Origin: Pratylenchus scribneri
Lineage: Eukaryota; Nematoda; Chromadorea; Rhabditida; Pratylenchidae
Reading direction: 5' to 3'
Assembly: GCA_030063045.1 (NCBI GenBank)
Contig: JAQSEB010000023.1
Location: 930,001 to 994,000 of the forward strand
DNA: 64,000 bases
Under the pieces are notes generated by a model that saw only the letters and a program-made list of their open reading frames with translations, was not told the origin of the DNA and did no database searches. Positions 1-12,114 of the stretch are shown piece after piece (the stretch's first letter is position 1; every line of letters begins with the position of its first letter). A program made the translations under genes and the position numbers.

Positions 1-3000
1 AAGGCAATCAAAGAGCAATTGGCCAAATCACAAAATGTAAAAATTGGAGAGAATAAAAACATTGAAATTGCCGAAATATTTTAAAAAATTAAGGAAGGGT
101 TTAGTCTTAAATTCACAAACCAAATATACCCAAAATTGGATAGAGCTGGTCGATCAAAACGCATTGAATGGTATATAATTTGTTATGGTTTGGTCAACAA
201 TTAAAGGGTATTAAACGGTTTAAACCCATTTTGGTTTGGTCAACAATTAAAGGGTATTGAAACGGTTTAAACCCATTTTGGTTTGGTCAACAATTAAAGG
301 GTATTGAAACGGTTTAAACCCATTTTGGTTTGGTCAACAATTAAAGGGTATTGAAACGGTTTTAACCCATTTTGGTTTGGTCAACAATTAAAGGGTATTG
401 AAACGGTTTAAACCCATTTTGGTTTAATGGTTCAAAATTAAATTATAATTGATTAAACCCATTGCTAAAATATAATCAAATGATGCGTCTTGAAGAATTC
501 ATCGGTTGAGTAAGATTTGTGGGTCTGGGATAAACCATTGAACCTTACAATTACAATATATTGGGTATTTTCTATAATTTTTCGGCAAATTAAATATTTC
601 CCAACAATTTGTGAATTTTGAATTTGTTCAGATTTCCCTGACCAAATCAATGATTTTGGGAAATGTTTTGGGCGATGCTAAACAACGAGAAGATGTAAAT
701 GAAGGAGAAGAAAATAATAATTCATGTTCGGAATGCGAGGACAGCGAACGAAAAATGGAGGAATTGAAGGAGAGTTGCGACTTTTACAAACGGAAAAATG
801 CGGAATTAACTGAACAGGTGAACAGCGGTATGGGGGTGATGGAGAAATTGCACATTTATGCCAATTTTATTGAAGCCAATCTCATTTTTAAGCCGATCAC
901 AACTTAAACTGACCAGAATTAGTATAATCAATGGCCATATCTCACCACTTAATAGCCGTCTTGGGGCACTAATTTGTGGCTAATTAGATTCGGCATGGTC
1001 TATTTAGCTGGGGAAATGCCAATTCTTGACATAATTACATTTTAAAAAATGTTAGGTTTAAAACCTATTCAATTGGCCTTAATTTAGGTTCAAATCAAAT
1101 TACTTAAATCAATTTGAAATTGAAATTATATAAATAATTTCATTAGGTTTAAAACCGTCGATTCTAATTAATATTTCTTTTGGACAGATTTAATTCATTA
1201 AATGTTAAACCGGTCTAAAGCCCACTCAATTAGTCATAACTTAGGTTCAAAATTAATAAATTCTATTAGAAATTGAAATCCTCTAAACAAAACGGATCCC
1301 AAATTAACATTTTGTTGCGCAGATACTCCAAATGAAAGACCAATGGGCGAAAGAGTCGAGAAAGGCCGAAGATGAGGCGGAAGAAAGGGCCCAAAAAATG
1401 GCCAAGGAATTGGCTGAATTGAAGGGGGAAATGGACGAACAAAAATTGTTGATAAGGGCCGGCGAAAGGGCATTGGAGGAAAGTCGGGCGGAATTGTTGG
1501 CATTGAATAAAAGATTGGCCGAAACAACGGTGGAAATGGAAAAGGCAAAGGAAAGAATGGGAGAAGGAGGAATGGACAAAGGAATGGAAATGGCCAAAAA
1601 ATGGGAGGCAAAATACAAGGAAATGAAGGGTGAACGAATTCAGTTGCAAGCGGAAGTGGGCCAATTGAGGAGGAGAACTGAGGAGGCAATGCAAGAATTG
1701 GGTGAGTAAAAATATAGGCGAAACAAGATGAATGAGTATCGCTGAGATCATTCTTTTGGTCATAGCTCATCAGCAAGGAAGTAATCAATTTGGGAAGGCG
1801 ATATGCTATTCGAAAGTCTTAAATCTACTAAAAAGTGGCTTTTTAAATTTTTTGAAAATTCTAATTAATTTGTAAAATAAACGGCTTTTCATCCAAAAAT
1901 TCTGGTTCATTATAAAAAATTCTGGTTCATTATACTCAAAGGCATGCAACTTTTATAAAGCTGAATTTCATAAACTTTAGAAAACGCAAAATTATAGAGC
2001 ACATTTTAGACTTTCCAATAATATATCACTTTCCCAGATTGGCTTTCGCCTCATTTAATTATGGGCTAAAAGAATAACCAAGGCATTGAAATAGACAGAC
2101 TTAAATTAAATTCCAAATTAAACAGTAAAAATTGGAGATAAAACAAAGCATTTTGATATTGCTGGTTAGAGAATTCTTTTCTCTTTAAAATGATGCCAAA
2201 ATTGTCAAGAATTGTTTTGTTTAGGATGAGTTATGTGAATTTATAAAATTTGTTATATTAATGAAGTGTTATGGTTATGGGTACCCTCTTACCGCAAAGC
2301 AAAGGAAAAGGGAAGAAGCGATTTCCGACAAGTGGATATTTGAGATACCGTATTCTCTCATAGGAAAAGGAAAAAGAGAAAAATTTGTTTTCCCTCGATT
2401 CCAACAAATCAGAGTGAGATTTGAGATACCGTATCCTCTCTTCTTTCCTTCTTTTGATTATGGCTTGAGGACAAGGAAAATTTGTGTTCCCTCCTTTAAA
2501 TTAAGTGGCGAATGAGTAGAAGTAGATGCATTAACTCAACGAGGCTATAACCAAATCTGGAAGGCAATATATCATTTTAAAGCCCGAAATGTCCTCCAAA
2601 AAGTGGCTTCACAAATTTTTTGAAAATTTAAATTGCCCTATAGAAAAAGAGACTTTTCCTCCTCGAATTTTGATTTACATTCAATGAAATATATTACTTT
2701 TTTAACTGCGAAATTCCATAATATTAAAAGTAGCCACTTTTTAAAGGACACCTTGTGCTTTCAAATGGCATATCGCCTTCCCAAATTGGCCTTCGCCTCA
2801 TTGAGTTAACAACCAAAAACCTAGGCAGGCACCAAATTGCGATAACTCAATCAGAGTTTTCCCCTACCCTCTGAAAGAACAGTATGAAAATGAGAGAAGA
2901 TAATTAATTCTAATTGCCATTTATGATAGATAAAATGCGAGGAACACATCAACAAAAGGAGATTGGATGGATTCGGGAACGACTAAAATTGGAGGAACAA

Positions 3001-6000
3001 TTGAAGAAGAATTTGGCAAATGGGGAAGAAGCGGCGGAAAAGGAGGCATTGAGAATGAGAATTACGGAGTTGGAAAAGGAGGTGGGCACAGGAATTTGGT
3101 GGGAATTAATATAATTGGCCCAATTTTAGAAGGAAAGGCTGGAAAGGGAATTGGCCGAGGGGAAAGCTGCTGGAAAAGGAAAACAGGTAAAAAAATTACG
3201 GAGAGGGACGGTTTTAGTGCGCGAAAGTTTATAGCAGCGCATAAAAAAATGATTTAGAATTTTTTATTTCATAGTATGATGAAGCAGAAAATTCCCTGTA
3301 GCTCATAATAAAAAGAATTTATACATTTTTTATATCCTAAAAACCTAAAAATTTCTCACCATTTTGATCAATTTTATTAAAAATATCAAAAAATCTCTTC
3401 CGCGTGGCGAAATTTGCAGTCCGCCTTACTAAAAAAGTATAAAAAAATAAAATTTTAAAATAGTAGAATACATAGAATTTAGGTCTAAATATTGAGAAAT
3501 CGATGAATTGTTTTCAAATTTAGGCTATATAAGCTTTACTCGGAGGATAGGTATTATTGGTCTACAAATTGCATTTTTTAGTAAAACAACAAAATTCAGG
3601 GCCTCAAATTTCGATTAACCACTTTTTCTACATAAAATAGCATAAAATAAATTTTATATTCTATTTACCCATTTAAAAACATTCGAACGGTTCAATTTAG
3701 GATCAATTTTTCGCCAATAACCTGGGTTTACCCAATAATGGGAGAATGAATATATTAACTTGAATTTTTTTATAGGAAGAAATCGGCCCAAAACAAGTCC
3801 AAAAATTAGTTCCAATCCAAAGGAAAGAGGCGCCATCGCCATCAGCGGGGAATGGGCGACCACTTTTGGTGGTTGGAGGCGGAAAAGAATTGCAATCCAC
3901 ATCCAGCCGAGTGGATTATAAACAAATTGCGGACAATGCATTGAGGGCGGCGGAATCCCTTCAGCGACAATATCGCGAATATCAACGACAATACACGGCC
4001 GAGGTGCAAAGGCTGAACACAAATTTGGGCATGCTGGAAAGGGAATTGGCCGATCGGGAAAGGAGGCTACGGGAGCAATCGCAGCAGCCGGCAATAATTA
4101 TGCCACAAAAACAGCAGCAGCCTCAAATTCAAATGCCACCGCAAATATTACGCAGGGGAGCGGCAGAGGTGCCAAATTATTTATGGGAATTAATTCTTAT
4201 TGGAATATTAGCTGATTGGCTTCGATTTTATGAGGCTAATAAACAGTTTTAATAGAATTATTGTTGATTGATATCGCCGCAAGCATCAGTCAAGATTATT
4301 GTTCATGTACGGCTGTAAAAAAGTGAAGCGATTTAAAATGAACCGCTTTTAGACTAATTGTGTTAATCCAAGAAAAGCCTATAAAGATTTGGGAAGAAAG
4401 GGAATAATGTTAAGATGGCAGATGGCTAGAAAGGAGTTATCTGTGCAGAGATTTGTGGGGATTAAGTTAGAGTGAATTTGTTGTGACAAAATCTCTACAG
4501 ATGAACCGAAAAGTATCTTTTCGATATCTTGGCCATTCTCCTATTTATAACTCACTCAACAAGGCAAAGACAATAAACATTCAGGGAAAGCCATATAGCT
4601 TTTGAAAGAACAGTGTTTTCTGTAAATTGGCCGCATGAAATCCAGCTTTAATATGATAGTTATAATTTGAGATGAAAAAAAAGTTTGCCTTTCCCATATT
4701 ATAGAGTCCATCGATGAGTTCATTGACGGAAAATACGACTTGGGACAGTCGTCTGTTGGATTGTTCCATGACTCGTTCCATTTCGCCATTCAAATTCGCC
4801 AATACCAGCAGCAGAGGAGGAGGCGGAGGAAATTGTCCAATGATGCAATGCAGAACAATGGAAATTCATCCACCCGGGCATCATCATCACGCCCCGGATA
4901 TTGGCAATTTTGGCAGTGAGGAAGATGTGCACAGGGAATACAGGAGGACGGGCAGTTCCGGCACAAATATTTTGTATCGAATTCGGCGGGAGGAATTGTC
5001 AAAGGGCAAAAATCCGTCGGTGCGGCAAATGGCCAAAGCATTCGAGAATTTTGAGAAAGTTCATCATCAACAGGACAGTGGAAACAACAATAAAGATGGA
5101 CAAAAGAAGAAAAAGTGAGCAATTTTGAACCATAATATACCCAAAATTGCAAAGAGCTGGTCAAGAAGACGCATTGAATGGTATATAATTTGTTATGGTT
5201 TGGCCAATAATTAAAGGGTATTAAACAGTTTAAACCCATTTTGGTTTAGTCAACAATTAAAGGGTATTAAACGGTTTAAACCCATTTTGGTTTAGTCAAC
5301 AATTAAAGGGTATTAAACGGTTTAAACCAATTTTGGGTTAATGGTTCAAAACTAACTAAGTTAGAATTGGTTAAACTCAAAGCCAAAACATAATAAAATG
5401 ATGCATCTTGATAAGTCTAGGACAAACCATTGTACTTTTATTTTAAATATTTTCGGCAAATTATATTAATTTAATGCCAATTTTAATAGGAAGTCAATTG
5501 GCAGCAAAAGTCCTCTATTTGGTCTTTTGAACAAGGCCAATTCATTGGAACAAAATCAATCACAATTGCCACCAAATAAAAGGAAACAAAGTCAAGGAGG
5601 AGGGGAAGGTTCACCAGTGCCCAGTGAGCCTCATTCCATTCCAACAACAATGGGAATGTGCTCTTCAGCAACATTGCCTAGAGGAGGCCGAAATCCATTC
5701 AAAGGAATGGGTTCGCGCATTGTGGAACGAGTCCGGCGTTCCCTTTCGCGCAGTAAAAAGAGCCAAAGTCGGGATGGGACACCGTCTTTAATGGTTGGTT
5801 ATTGGAGTGGGCTTTATCAATAGTTGGGCCATTCTTTTGGCCATAATTCAGCGAGGCTACAACCAATCCAGGAAGGCGATATACCATTTGAAAGCCCAAT
5901 GTGTCCTCTACAATATGGCATATTTTTAAGGAGAATCAAATTTTTAAAAAATTACATATTTTTAAGTTTTTTAAACCCGAATATTTTATTAAGGTAAAGC

Positions 6001-6267
6001 TACTTATTTTATGAATTTAGTACAAATTGTTTGAAATGTTCAAAATATTAGTAAAGCCACTTTTAGAGGAGATTCAAAGCTTTCAAATGGTAAATCCCCT
6101 TCCGAAATTGGTTGATTCCTTGTTGAGTTATGGCCAAAAAAAATTGCTTAGGTATTGAAATGACTGTATTGAAATTGTTCTGTTTCGCAATTTTTTATAT
6201 CTTTTGGAATTTGCAGACCAGCACAATGACCCCTGCTCCTCCCGAAGAGCCGACCCCATGGAAATGA
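1..6267 (+). CDS. coiled-coil protein, 3' part (5' end outside window)
   Basis: Nine exons join in phase: <1-36, 632-817, 1323-1701, 2930-3081, 3130-3186, 3776-4168, 4705-5114, 5490-5793, 6217-6267, giving 655 residues in the window ending PTPWK-stop. Exon 3 and neighbours are Glu/Lys/Ala-rich with heptad character (a long coiled coil over roughly residues 75-270). A Gln/Pro-rich linker follows, then a conserved-looking basic segment (EELSKGKNPSVRQMAKAFE, exon 7) and an Arg/Ser-rich tail (RIVERVRRSLSRSKKSQSR, exon 8). Phases agree at every junction and donors are good (GTGAAC, GTGAGT, GTGGGC, GTAAAA, GTGAGC). I do not recognise the family; a cytoskeletal or scaffold role would be a guess. An opposite-strand coiled-coil-like frame overlaps exon 7 (4581-4802) but has no partner exons. 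Long introns hold M46, FBa and Dx elements; introns 818-1322, 3187-3775 and 4169-4704 hold AT-rich sequence with no element I could name. Confidence 0.75.
68..588 (+). mobile_element. M46 element (inverted-repeat element with 46-bp internal units)
   Basis: Ends are inverted copies, TTGCCGAAA at 68-76 and TTTCGGCAA at 580-588. Inside are about five tandem copies of a 46-bp unit containing ATTAAAGGGTATTAAACGG, most with one extra base (TATTGAAACGG). A family-specific left arm ends TGGTATATAATTTGTTATGG and a right arm contains ATAATCAAATGATGCGTCTTG. No transposase; non-autonomous. It fills the intron 37-631, leaving 31 and 43 nt at the sides. Confidence 0.75.
1733..2105. mobile_element. FBa foldback element
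   Basis: Long inverted arms: left arm CATTCTTTTGGTCATAGCTC then GGAAGGCGATAT; right arm the same words reversed (TTTCCCAGATTGGCTTTCGCC, then GGGCTAAAAGAAT). The AT-rich centre is about 100 bp. No coding capacity. Lies in intron 1702-2929 of the coiled-coil gene. Outer ends are approximate. Confidence 0.65.
2165..2440 (-). repeat. Dx dispersed repeat fragment
   Basis: The stretch reading GAGAATTCTTTTCTCTTTAAA, AAATTGTCAAGAATG and GATGAGTTATGTGAATTTATA is the approximate reverse complement of 32790-32880. It is followed by two GAGATACCGTATYCTCTC-like motifs shared with the other Dx copies. It lies between two FBa copies, as does the copy at 32570-32890, so the trio may have moved or duplicated together. 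Confidence 0.4.
2515..2830. mobile_element. FBa foldback element
   Basis: Left arm CCAAATCTGGAAGGCAATAT then TGTCCTCCAAAAAGTGGC; right arm GCCACTTTTTAAAGGACA then ATATCGCCTTCCCAAATTGG. Second FBa copy in intron 1702-2929. Ends approximate. Confidence 0.65.
5116..5459 (+). mobile_element. M46 element, short left end
   Basis: Three 46-bp units. Right terminus TTTCGGCAA at 5451-5459. The left terminal repeat is missing: homology starts about 13 nt after the donor of exon 7, so either the left end was deleted or the splice donor lies at the element edge. Confidence 0.65.
5820..6165. mobile_element. FBa foldback element
   Basis: Left arm GGGCCATTCTTTTGGCCATA with AAGGCGATATACCATTTGAA; right arm CTTTCAAATGGTAAATCCCC and TTGAGTTATGGCCAAAAA. 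Occupies intron 5794-6216 of the coiled-coil gene. Confidence 0.65.
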
Positions 6268-6588
6268 ACGAAGCATTCATATTCGATTTGTTTATTGTTT
6301 AATTATGCCTTATTATATTTTATTCGTCCAAACTCGCCAAAAATGGAATGGAATGATAAAGCCAAATATAAAATATTTATATCTAAAAATCAATCTAGCC
6401 ACCAAAAACTTGCAAAATAAAATACATAATATATTTCCACTATTATACCTTTCAATTATTCAAAAATAACACTCAAAATTTACTTATTGTTTTAATTCCT
6501 CCCCCCCCCCCATTTTTTTGTTGCGCAATTATTGAATGTTTCATTATTGTACCTCATTTTACATTATTTTAAAATGCTATAAAATGAA

Positions 6589-7171
6589 TTAAAATCTTTT
6601 GAACTTACTTCCATCTTGCATTGTTCCAACCGGACATCCCGCATATGGATTGCTGGCACTGGTTGAGGGACGGCAACAAACTCTGTTATAGCATTGTTCT
6701 GATCCACTAATGCATCCTGGCTTATACCAATAGCCGCAAACTATTTTTGAGGAAATGTTAAAATTGAATTAGTTAATTTATCGAAGATGAATTTGCCGTA
6801 AATTTTTCGTCAAAAAATAATCTTTTTGTATGCCCCTATAATTTGGGCAAATCAGATTTTTTTATATAAGTAAGATTCCTATTTTCTGAGAGATTAAACT
6901 AATTTAACCTAAACATAATCATATTATTAAGCCTCTCAACATTTTGTTATGATTAATTTAGGCCTCAAAAAAAGATTTTCGACATGAAATTTTTTTGTCA
7001 AATTTAATGTTTTTTCGACAAATAAAATATTTCCCATATTAAATTTTGAGGGAATGGGGATGCTTCTTCAATATACACACCTCCATTGGCTGCCCATCCT
7101 TGAGGACATTGCCCAAAAACAAAAAAGTGCCTCGGCAATAGAATGAATAAAAGGGCAATCAATTGAATCAT
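6589..7171 (-). CDS. small secreted Cys-rich protein, first paralogue, probably truncated
   Basis: Exon 1 (7081-7171) starts MIQLIALLFILLPRHFFVFG, a clear signal peptide, followed by QCPQGWAANG. Exon 2 (6740 down) carries CGYWYKPGC, CYNRVCC and CPVGTMQDGS, the same CP-x-G / CC module seen in the two paralogues upstream. Read straight through, exon 2 ends KFKRF-stop at 6589 (80 aa). However GGAA|GTAAGT at 6608 is a strong splice donor, and the paralogues continue with further Cys exons and a ShKT domain. I found no such exon before the convergent coiled-coil gene ends at 6267, so the 3' exons look lost, or the gene is a short form. An AATAAA lies on this strand near 6330. Extracellular function unknown. 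Confidence 0.6.
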
Positions 7172-7603
7172 TTTGGTGGCAATTGGGCACACTGAAACTG
7201 GATTTGGCCAATCCATTTTGTTAGGGGAAGCAGAGGAGATTGTGTCAAATTGGGAGGAGATGTGAATTGAAAATTGATGGGACCAATTCCAATTTCCAAA
7301 TTGAAGGGAACCATAGCCATCATCAAAACTTGCCGATTTGGCCAATTTGATGGGAGAGGAAAGCGGCTGAACAAATAAAGCATTAAAAATTGAAAAATTG
7401 ATGGATGGAATGAAACTGTGACGACCATTGAAATGTGGAAATAATCAGTACCAGAATTAAAATTATTTTCACCAGAAGATTAACCGATACGAATTTGGTG
7501 GACAATAACATTTTTATTAAAAGTACATTAGGGCACAATCTCTTTGATAGATTTTTAATCTATAGAATAGGCAGAATTTTTAGTACTAGAACAAAAAATG
7601 TTT

Positions 7604-8850
7604 TTAAGAAAATTAAAACATAAAAATTTTTAGCTAAATGAAACATAAAATATTTTTAGCAAAATGAAACACAAAATGTTTTTAGCTAAATGAAACACAA
7701 AATGTTTTTAGCTAAATGAAACACAAAATGTTTTTAGCTAAATGAAACAGAAAATGTTTTTAGCTAAATGAAACAGAAAATGTTTTTAGCTAAATGAAAC
7801 ACAAAATGTTTTTAGCTAAATGAAACAGAAAATGTTTTTAGCTAAATGAAACACAAAATGTTTTTAGCTAAATGAAACAGAAAATGTTTTTAGCTAAATG
7901 AAACACAAAATGTTTTTAGCTAAATGAAACACAAAATGTTTTTAGCTAAATGAAACAGAAAATGTTTTTAGCTAATGAAACACAAAATGTTTTTAGCTAA
8001 ATGAAACAGAAAATGTTTTTAGCTAAATGAAACACAAAATGTTTTTAGCTAAATGAAACAGAAAATGTTTTTAGCTAAATGAAACACAAAATATTTTTAG
8101 CTAAATGAAACAGAAAATGTTTTTAGCTAAGTGAAACAGAAAATGTTTTTAGCTAAATGAAACAGAAAATGTTTTTAGCTAAGTGAAACACAAAATGTTT
8201 TTAGCTAAATGAAACAGAAAATGTTTTTAGCTAAATGAAACACAAAATGTTTTTAGCTAAATGAAACAGAAAATGTTTTTAGCTAAATGAAACACAAAAT
8301 ATTTTTTAGCAAACGAAAACACAAAATGTTTTTAGCTAAGTGAAACACAAAATTTTTTAAGTAATCGAAAACAAATGTTTTTAGCTAAGTGTAATACAAA
8401 ATGTTTTTAAGAAAAGGGAAACACAAAATGTTTTTAAGAAAAGGGAAACACAAAATGTTTTTAAGAAAAGGGAAACACAAAATGTTTTTAAGAAAATTAA
8501 AACATAAAAATTTTTAGCTAAATGAAACACAAAATGTTTTTAGCTAAATGAAACACAAAATGTTTTTAGCTAAATGAAACACAAAATGTTTTTAGCTAAA
8601 TGAAACACAAAATGTTTTTAGCTAAATGAAACACAAAATGTTTTTAAGAAAAGGGAAACACAAAATGTTTTTAAGAAAAGGGAAACACAAAATGTTTTTA
8701 AGAAAAGGGAAACACAAAATGTTTTTAAGAAAAGGGAAACACAAAAAGTTTTTAAGAAAAGGGAAACACAAAATGTTTTTAGCTAAATGAAACATAAAAT
8801 GTTTTTATTTTATAGCTAAGTGAAACACAAAATATTTTTAAGTATTAATA
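7604..8850. repeat. 26-bp minisatellite, about 45 units
   Basis: Tandem units of AAATGTTTTTAGCTAAATG followed by AAACAC or AAACAG. The last base (C or G) alternates irregularly between neighbouring units. A variant block with AAGAAAAGGG in place of AGCTAAATG occurs at about 8400-8500 and again at 8640-8770. No coding potential. The rest of the gap 7172-9283 is AT-rich with nothing recognisable. Confidence 0.9.
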
Positions 8851-9264
8851 AACAGAAAATATTATTGAGAAAAAATTACGAGAAAAACAAATTAAGAATT
8901 TAATTTTAGTTAGAATTCTAAATATTATAGATTGGATATTATAATGTTCATAAAATAGCCACAACCCATAAGACACCTTATGCTAGAACGAATCTTGACA
9001 GGAAAAAAATCATAGACCCGATCACCATCCTTCTCCTTCCCCAAATATTCAAATATGTCTACAGGGAATTACAATTGTGATGTGATGATTGTCAGATAAA
9101 TTTAAATCTACAGTGCACTAGCAAATGTTAATTCCATTCTTTTTGCTTCATTTAAAAAAAATTTTAAAAATTCTGAAAATTTTGTTAATTCCATATATAA
9201 AAGATTCAATAAAAATAATTAGAATTCCCATAAAATTTTTTGTTCAAATATTCATTCATTCCTC

Positions 9265-9270
9265 TTTATT
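9265..9270 (-). promoter_or_regulatory. polyadenylation signal AATAAA
   Basis: AATAAA on the minus strand, 14 nt after the stop codon at 9284 of the secreted-protein gene. Confidence 0.5.
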
Positions 9271-9283
9271 ATCTTCAGCAAAT

Positions 9284-12114
9284 TTATTTCCTTCCAAATG
9301 CATTTACTTGGCCGCACAGTTGGCATTGATTTGGACAGGACATTTGAATTTGGGTAACAGAGCATCCTCCTGGTTGTTGAATTGCCATTGTGCATTGTGA
9401 TTGGTCACCTTGTTGACAGGCTACAAAAATGAATATTATAAAATATTCATTAAATTGTGAATATTCTCCCACCTTGCGCCAACAATGTTGGGTCAATTTG
9501 TTGCGCATTTCCCCCACTGTATGGATATGCGCCTGTGTTTGGATATGCTCCGGTGTTCGGATATGCTCCGGTGTTCGGATAAGCTCCCGTGTTTGTATAT
9601 GGGGCCGAATATCCATTGGTTGGGTATGTTTGCCCATAGTTTGGACTACAGTATACAGGGGAATATTGAGAGAATTTTTAAATGGAATGAAATTGAGCGA
9701 AAAAATTTCGAAATTAATGCCAATTAAAATACTTGATCAGTTCTTTTGGCCATAACCCAACAAGGAAGTTACCTATTCAGTAATGCGATATACCATTCGA
9801 AAGCTCTAAATGTGCTTTATAAAGTTGCTATTAATTTTCTAAACTGCTAAAACAATCTGTAAAACAAAATGCTTTTTCTCGGAAAATTACAAGTTTAATA
9901 TATTCAAAAATGAATAAACTAAATTAATAAGGTGAATTTCATAAGAAATTTTTAAAGCCACTTTTTAGAGGACATTTTATGCTTTCGAATGGCATGTACC
10001 CTTCCCTGATTGGTTGTTTGCCCCGTTGAGATATTGGCCAATAGACTATACAGGTACTGTACTGAATCATCTCAAGTCTCAACCCTAGAATCTTATCTTC
10101 CTCCCCTCATTTACTATGTCTGCTGGGGTGGATATGTGCCATAGCCTGTCATTTTGGGATTTGTGCTGTAGACGGGCTGGCCCTGGGCAGTGTAGCCAAT
10201 GATTTGCGGTTGTTGGCCATAGGTGGGTTGGGCAATCATTGGTTGCGGTTGGATACCTGTATATGGTTGCCCATAATATGTGGGGGGAATGTTATAAATG
10301 GGACGCCCGTCTGCCGTGTAACCGACGATTTGACCAACAGTACCCGTATTATATGGTGGCTGTGCACCATAGCCAGGTTGTGTGCCCTGTTGTCCATTGC
10401 ATGGTTGGGTGTTGCCACCGTCTTCGGGCGATGTGTACCCGGGCAAAAAGTTCTTCTCGCAACATTCTCCACGGACGCATTTCTCCTGTGGGTCAGCGCA
10501 ATAACTCATTGTTGAACAGCCTAAATATTTTACCATGGTTAATATTTTTAATTTTACGAAAAAAAGAGTATATAATACCAAAATAATTATAAGAATTTAG
10601 GGTTTTTCCAACATACACAAAGCAAATATACCCAAATTGGACAGAGCTGGTCAAGAAGACGCATTGAATGGTATATAATTTGTTTTGGTTTGGTCAACAA
10701 TTAAAGGGTATTAAACGGTTTAAACCCATTTTGGTTTGATCAACAATTAAAGGGTATTAAACGGTTTAAACCCATTTTGGTTTGATCAACAATTAAAGAG
10801 TATTAAACGGTTTAAACCCATGGTCAACAATTAAAGAGTATTAAACGGTTTAAACCCATTTTGGTTTGATCAACAATTAAAGGGTATTAAAAGGTTTAAA
10901 CCCATTTTGGTTTGGTCAACAATTAAAGGGTATTAAACGGTTTAAAACCATTTTGGTTTGATCAACAATTAAAGGGTATTAAACGGTTTAAACCAATTTT
11001 GTTTGGTCAACAATTAAAGGGTATTAAACGGGTTAAACCCATTTTGGTTTAATGATTCAAAACTAACTTAGAATTGGTCAAAGTTAAGCCAAAATATAAT
11101 CAAATGATGCTCCTTGACGAGATCTATTGATTGAGTAAAACGTTTATGGGTTTGTGAAAAATTTCTGAATTTTCGGCAATTCAATACACTTTTCGTACAA
11201 ATTAAACCACATTTCCCCTTTTTCCATTCACCTCCATCATTGTAAGCACCAGCCGGACAAAATGTCAAAACGCATTGACCCGTTTTGCGATTGCGTTGAT
11301 AGGTTTGCATGGCCGCATTCTCATTTATTTTGCCTATGGGAAAAATGTGTGTTTTTTATGGGGAATGGAGAAATGTCTACACTCCCAACTTGTGACACTT
11401 AATATCATAATTGATAAACTCATCAAGTATTAAGCCAATTTTGATGATTTTATTATCAAATTAAAGAGCAGACTTTTGGCTATCAAAACATATTAATTTT
11501 ATTTAAATTGGTTCAGAAATGATGAAGTTTTGCCCAAAAAAACATTTAAAAAATTATCTTTACTAGAGATTAGCGAAATTTTCATTGTTTTTTAGGTATA
11601 ATTTCATCAATTTTGAACCAGTTTAAATAAAATTAATATTATTTGATAGCCAAAAGTCTGCTCTTTAATTTGATATTAAAATCATTAAAATTGATTCAAT
11701 CCTTGATGAGTAATTGTAAACGGTAACAAACTTATCCTGCGGAAGTTGGGGTCTATCCTGTTATTTGACTTATGAGGTGGAAAAGGTGATAAAAACTCAC
11801 AGCAAACTTTATTGGTCGGCTGACAAATTTGACTGGTTTGCCAACACTTGTTGAATGTATTGCAACCTGTGGATGGGAAGAATATAAATGGAATCAAACC
11901 GTTGCCTACCTCCATCCTCTGCCCATCCAACTGGGCATCGGCCTTGTTGACCTTGGTTGGCCGGATATTGTTGCTGATAGGGCTGTTGGTAATTTTGTTG
12001 GTAAGGCTGTTGATAGGGCTGTTGATAGGGTTGTTGGTACGGTTGTTGGTAGGGTTGTTGGTATTGGCCGAAACAATGGTTGAAAAAGGCGACAAAAAAG
12101 ATGGCCAACAACAT
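9284..12114 (-). CDS. secreted Cys-rich protein with QQPY and GAYPNT repeats and a ShKT domain
   Basis: Six exons in phase: 12114-11910, 11866-11801, 11333-11232, 10520-10115, 9645-9473, 9420-9284; 362 aa. The N-terminus MLLAIFFVAFFNHCFG is a signal peptide. Next come a run of QQPYQQPY repeats, then Cys modules (RCPVGWAEDGGC, CWQTSQICQ, KVCC; TGQCVLTFCPAG; CSTMSYCADP, KCVRGECC) of the Lustrin/EB-like CP-x-G...CC kind. A Tyr/Gly/Pro/Gln-rich section has paired GYTADGRPIY / GYTAQGQPVY repeats, followed by four GAYPNT-type hexapeptides. The last exon is a six-Cys block, C-x7-C-x9-C-x8-C-x3-C-x2-C, matching the ShKT spacing. Likely extracellular: cuticle, gland or body-fluid protein. Introns hold FBb, M46 and FBa elements. 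Host-interaction roles are possible but unsupported. Confidence 0.8.
9735..10060. mobile_element. FBa foldback element
   Basis: Starts GATCAGTTCTTTTGGCCATA, ends ATATTGGCCAATAGACTATA, with the GCCACTTTTTAGAGGACATT arm at 9957-9976. Fills intron 9646-10114. Confidence 0.65.
10578..11179 (+). mobile_element. M46 element
   Basis: About eight 46-bp units, one of them deleted to a partial unit near 10820. Right terminus TTTCGGCAA at 11171-11179. Fills intron 10521-11231 of the secreted-protein gene, leaving about 55 nt on each side. Confidence 0.7.
11375..11765. mobile_element. FBb foldback element
   Basis: Inverted arms of about 150 bp. Left arm contains AAATTAAAGAGCAGACTTTT and GGCTATCAAA; right arm contains TTTGATAGCCAAAAGTCTGC. 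The outermost ends (CCCAACTTGTGACAC / GGAAGTTGGGGTCTATCC) also pair imperfectly. Lies in intron 11334-11800. Confidence 0.7.

Noticed and set aside
1234..1788. Phe/Pro-rich minus-strand ORFs of 104-184 codons
   Set aside because: Antisense shadows of the Glu/Lys-rich coiled-coil exon 1323-1701.
4581..4802. Minus-strand coiled-coil-like frame overlapping exon 7 of the first gene
   Set aside because: The sequence looks protein-like, but the plus-strand exon connects in phase on both sides; no minus-strand partner exons were found.
7604..8850. Possible CRISPR array
   Set aside because: Units are contiguous 26-bp tandem repeats without unique spacers, in an animal genome; the 46-, 35- and 24-bp arrays fail for the same reason.
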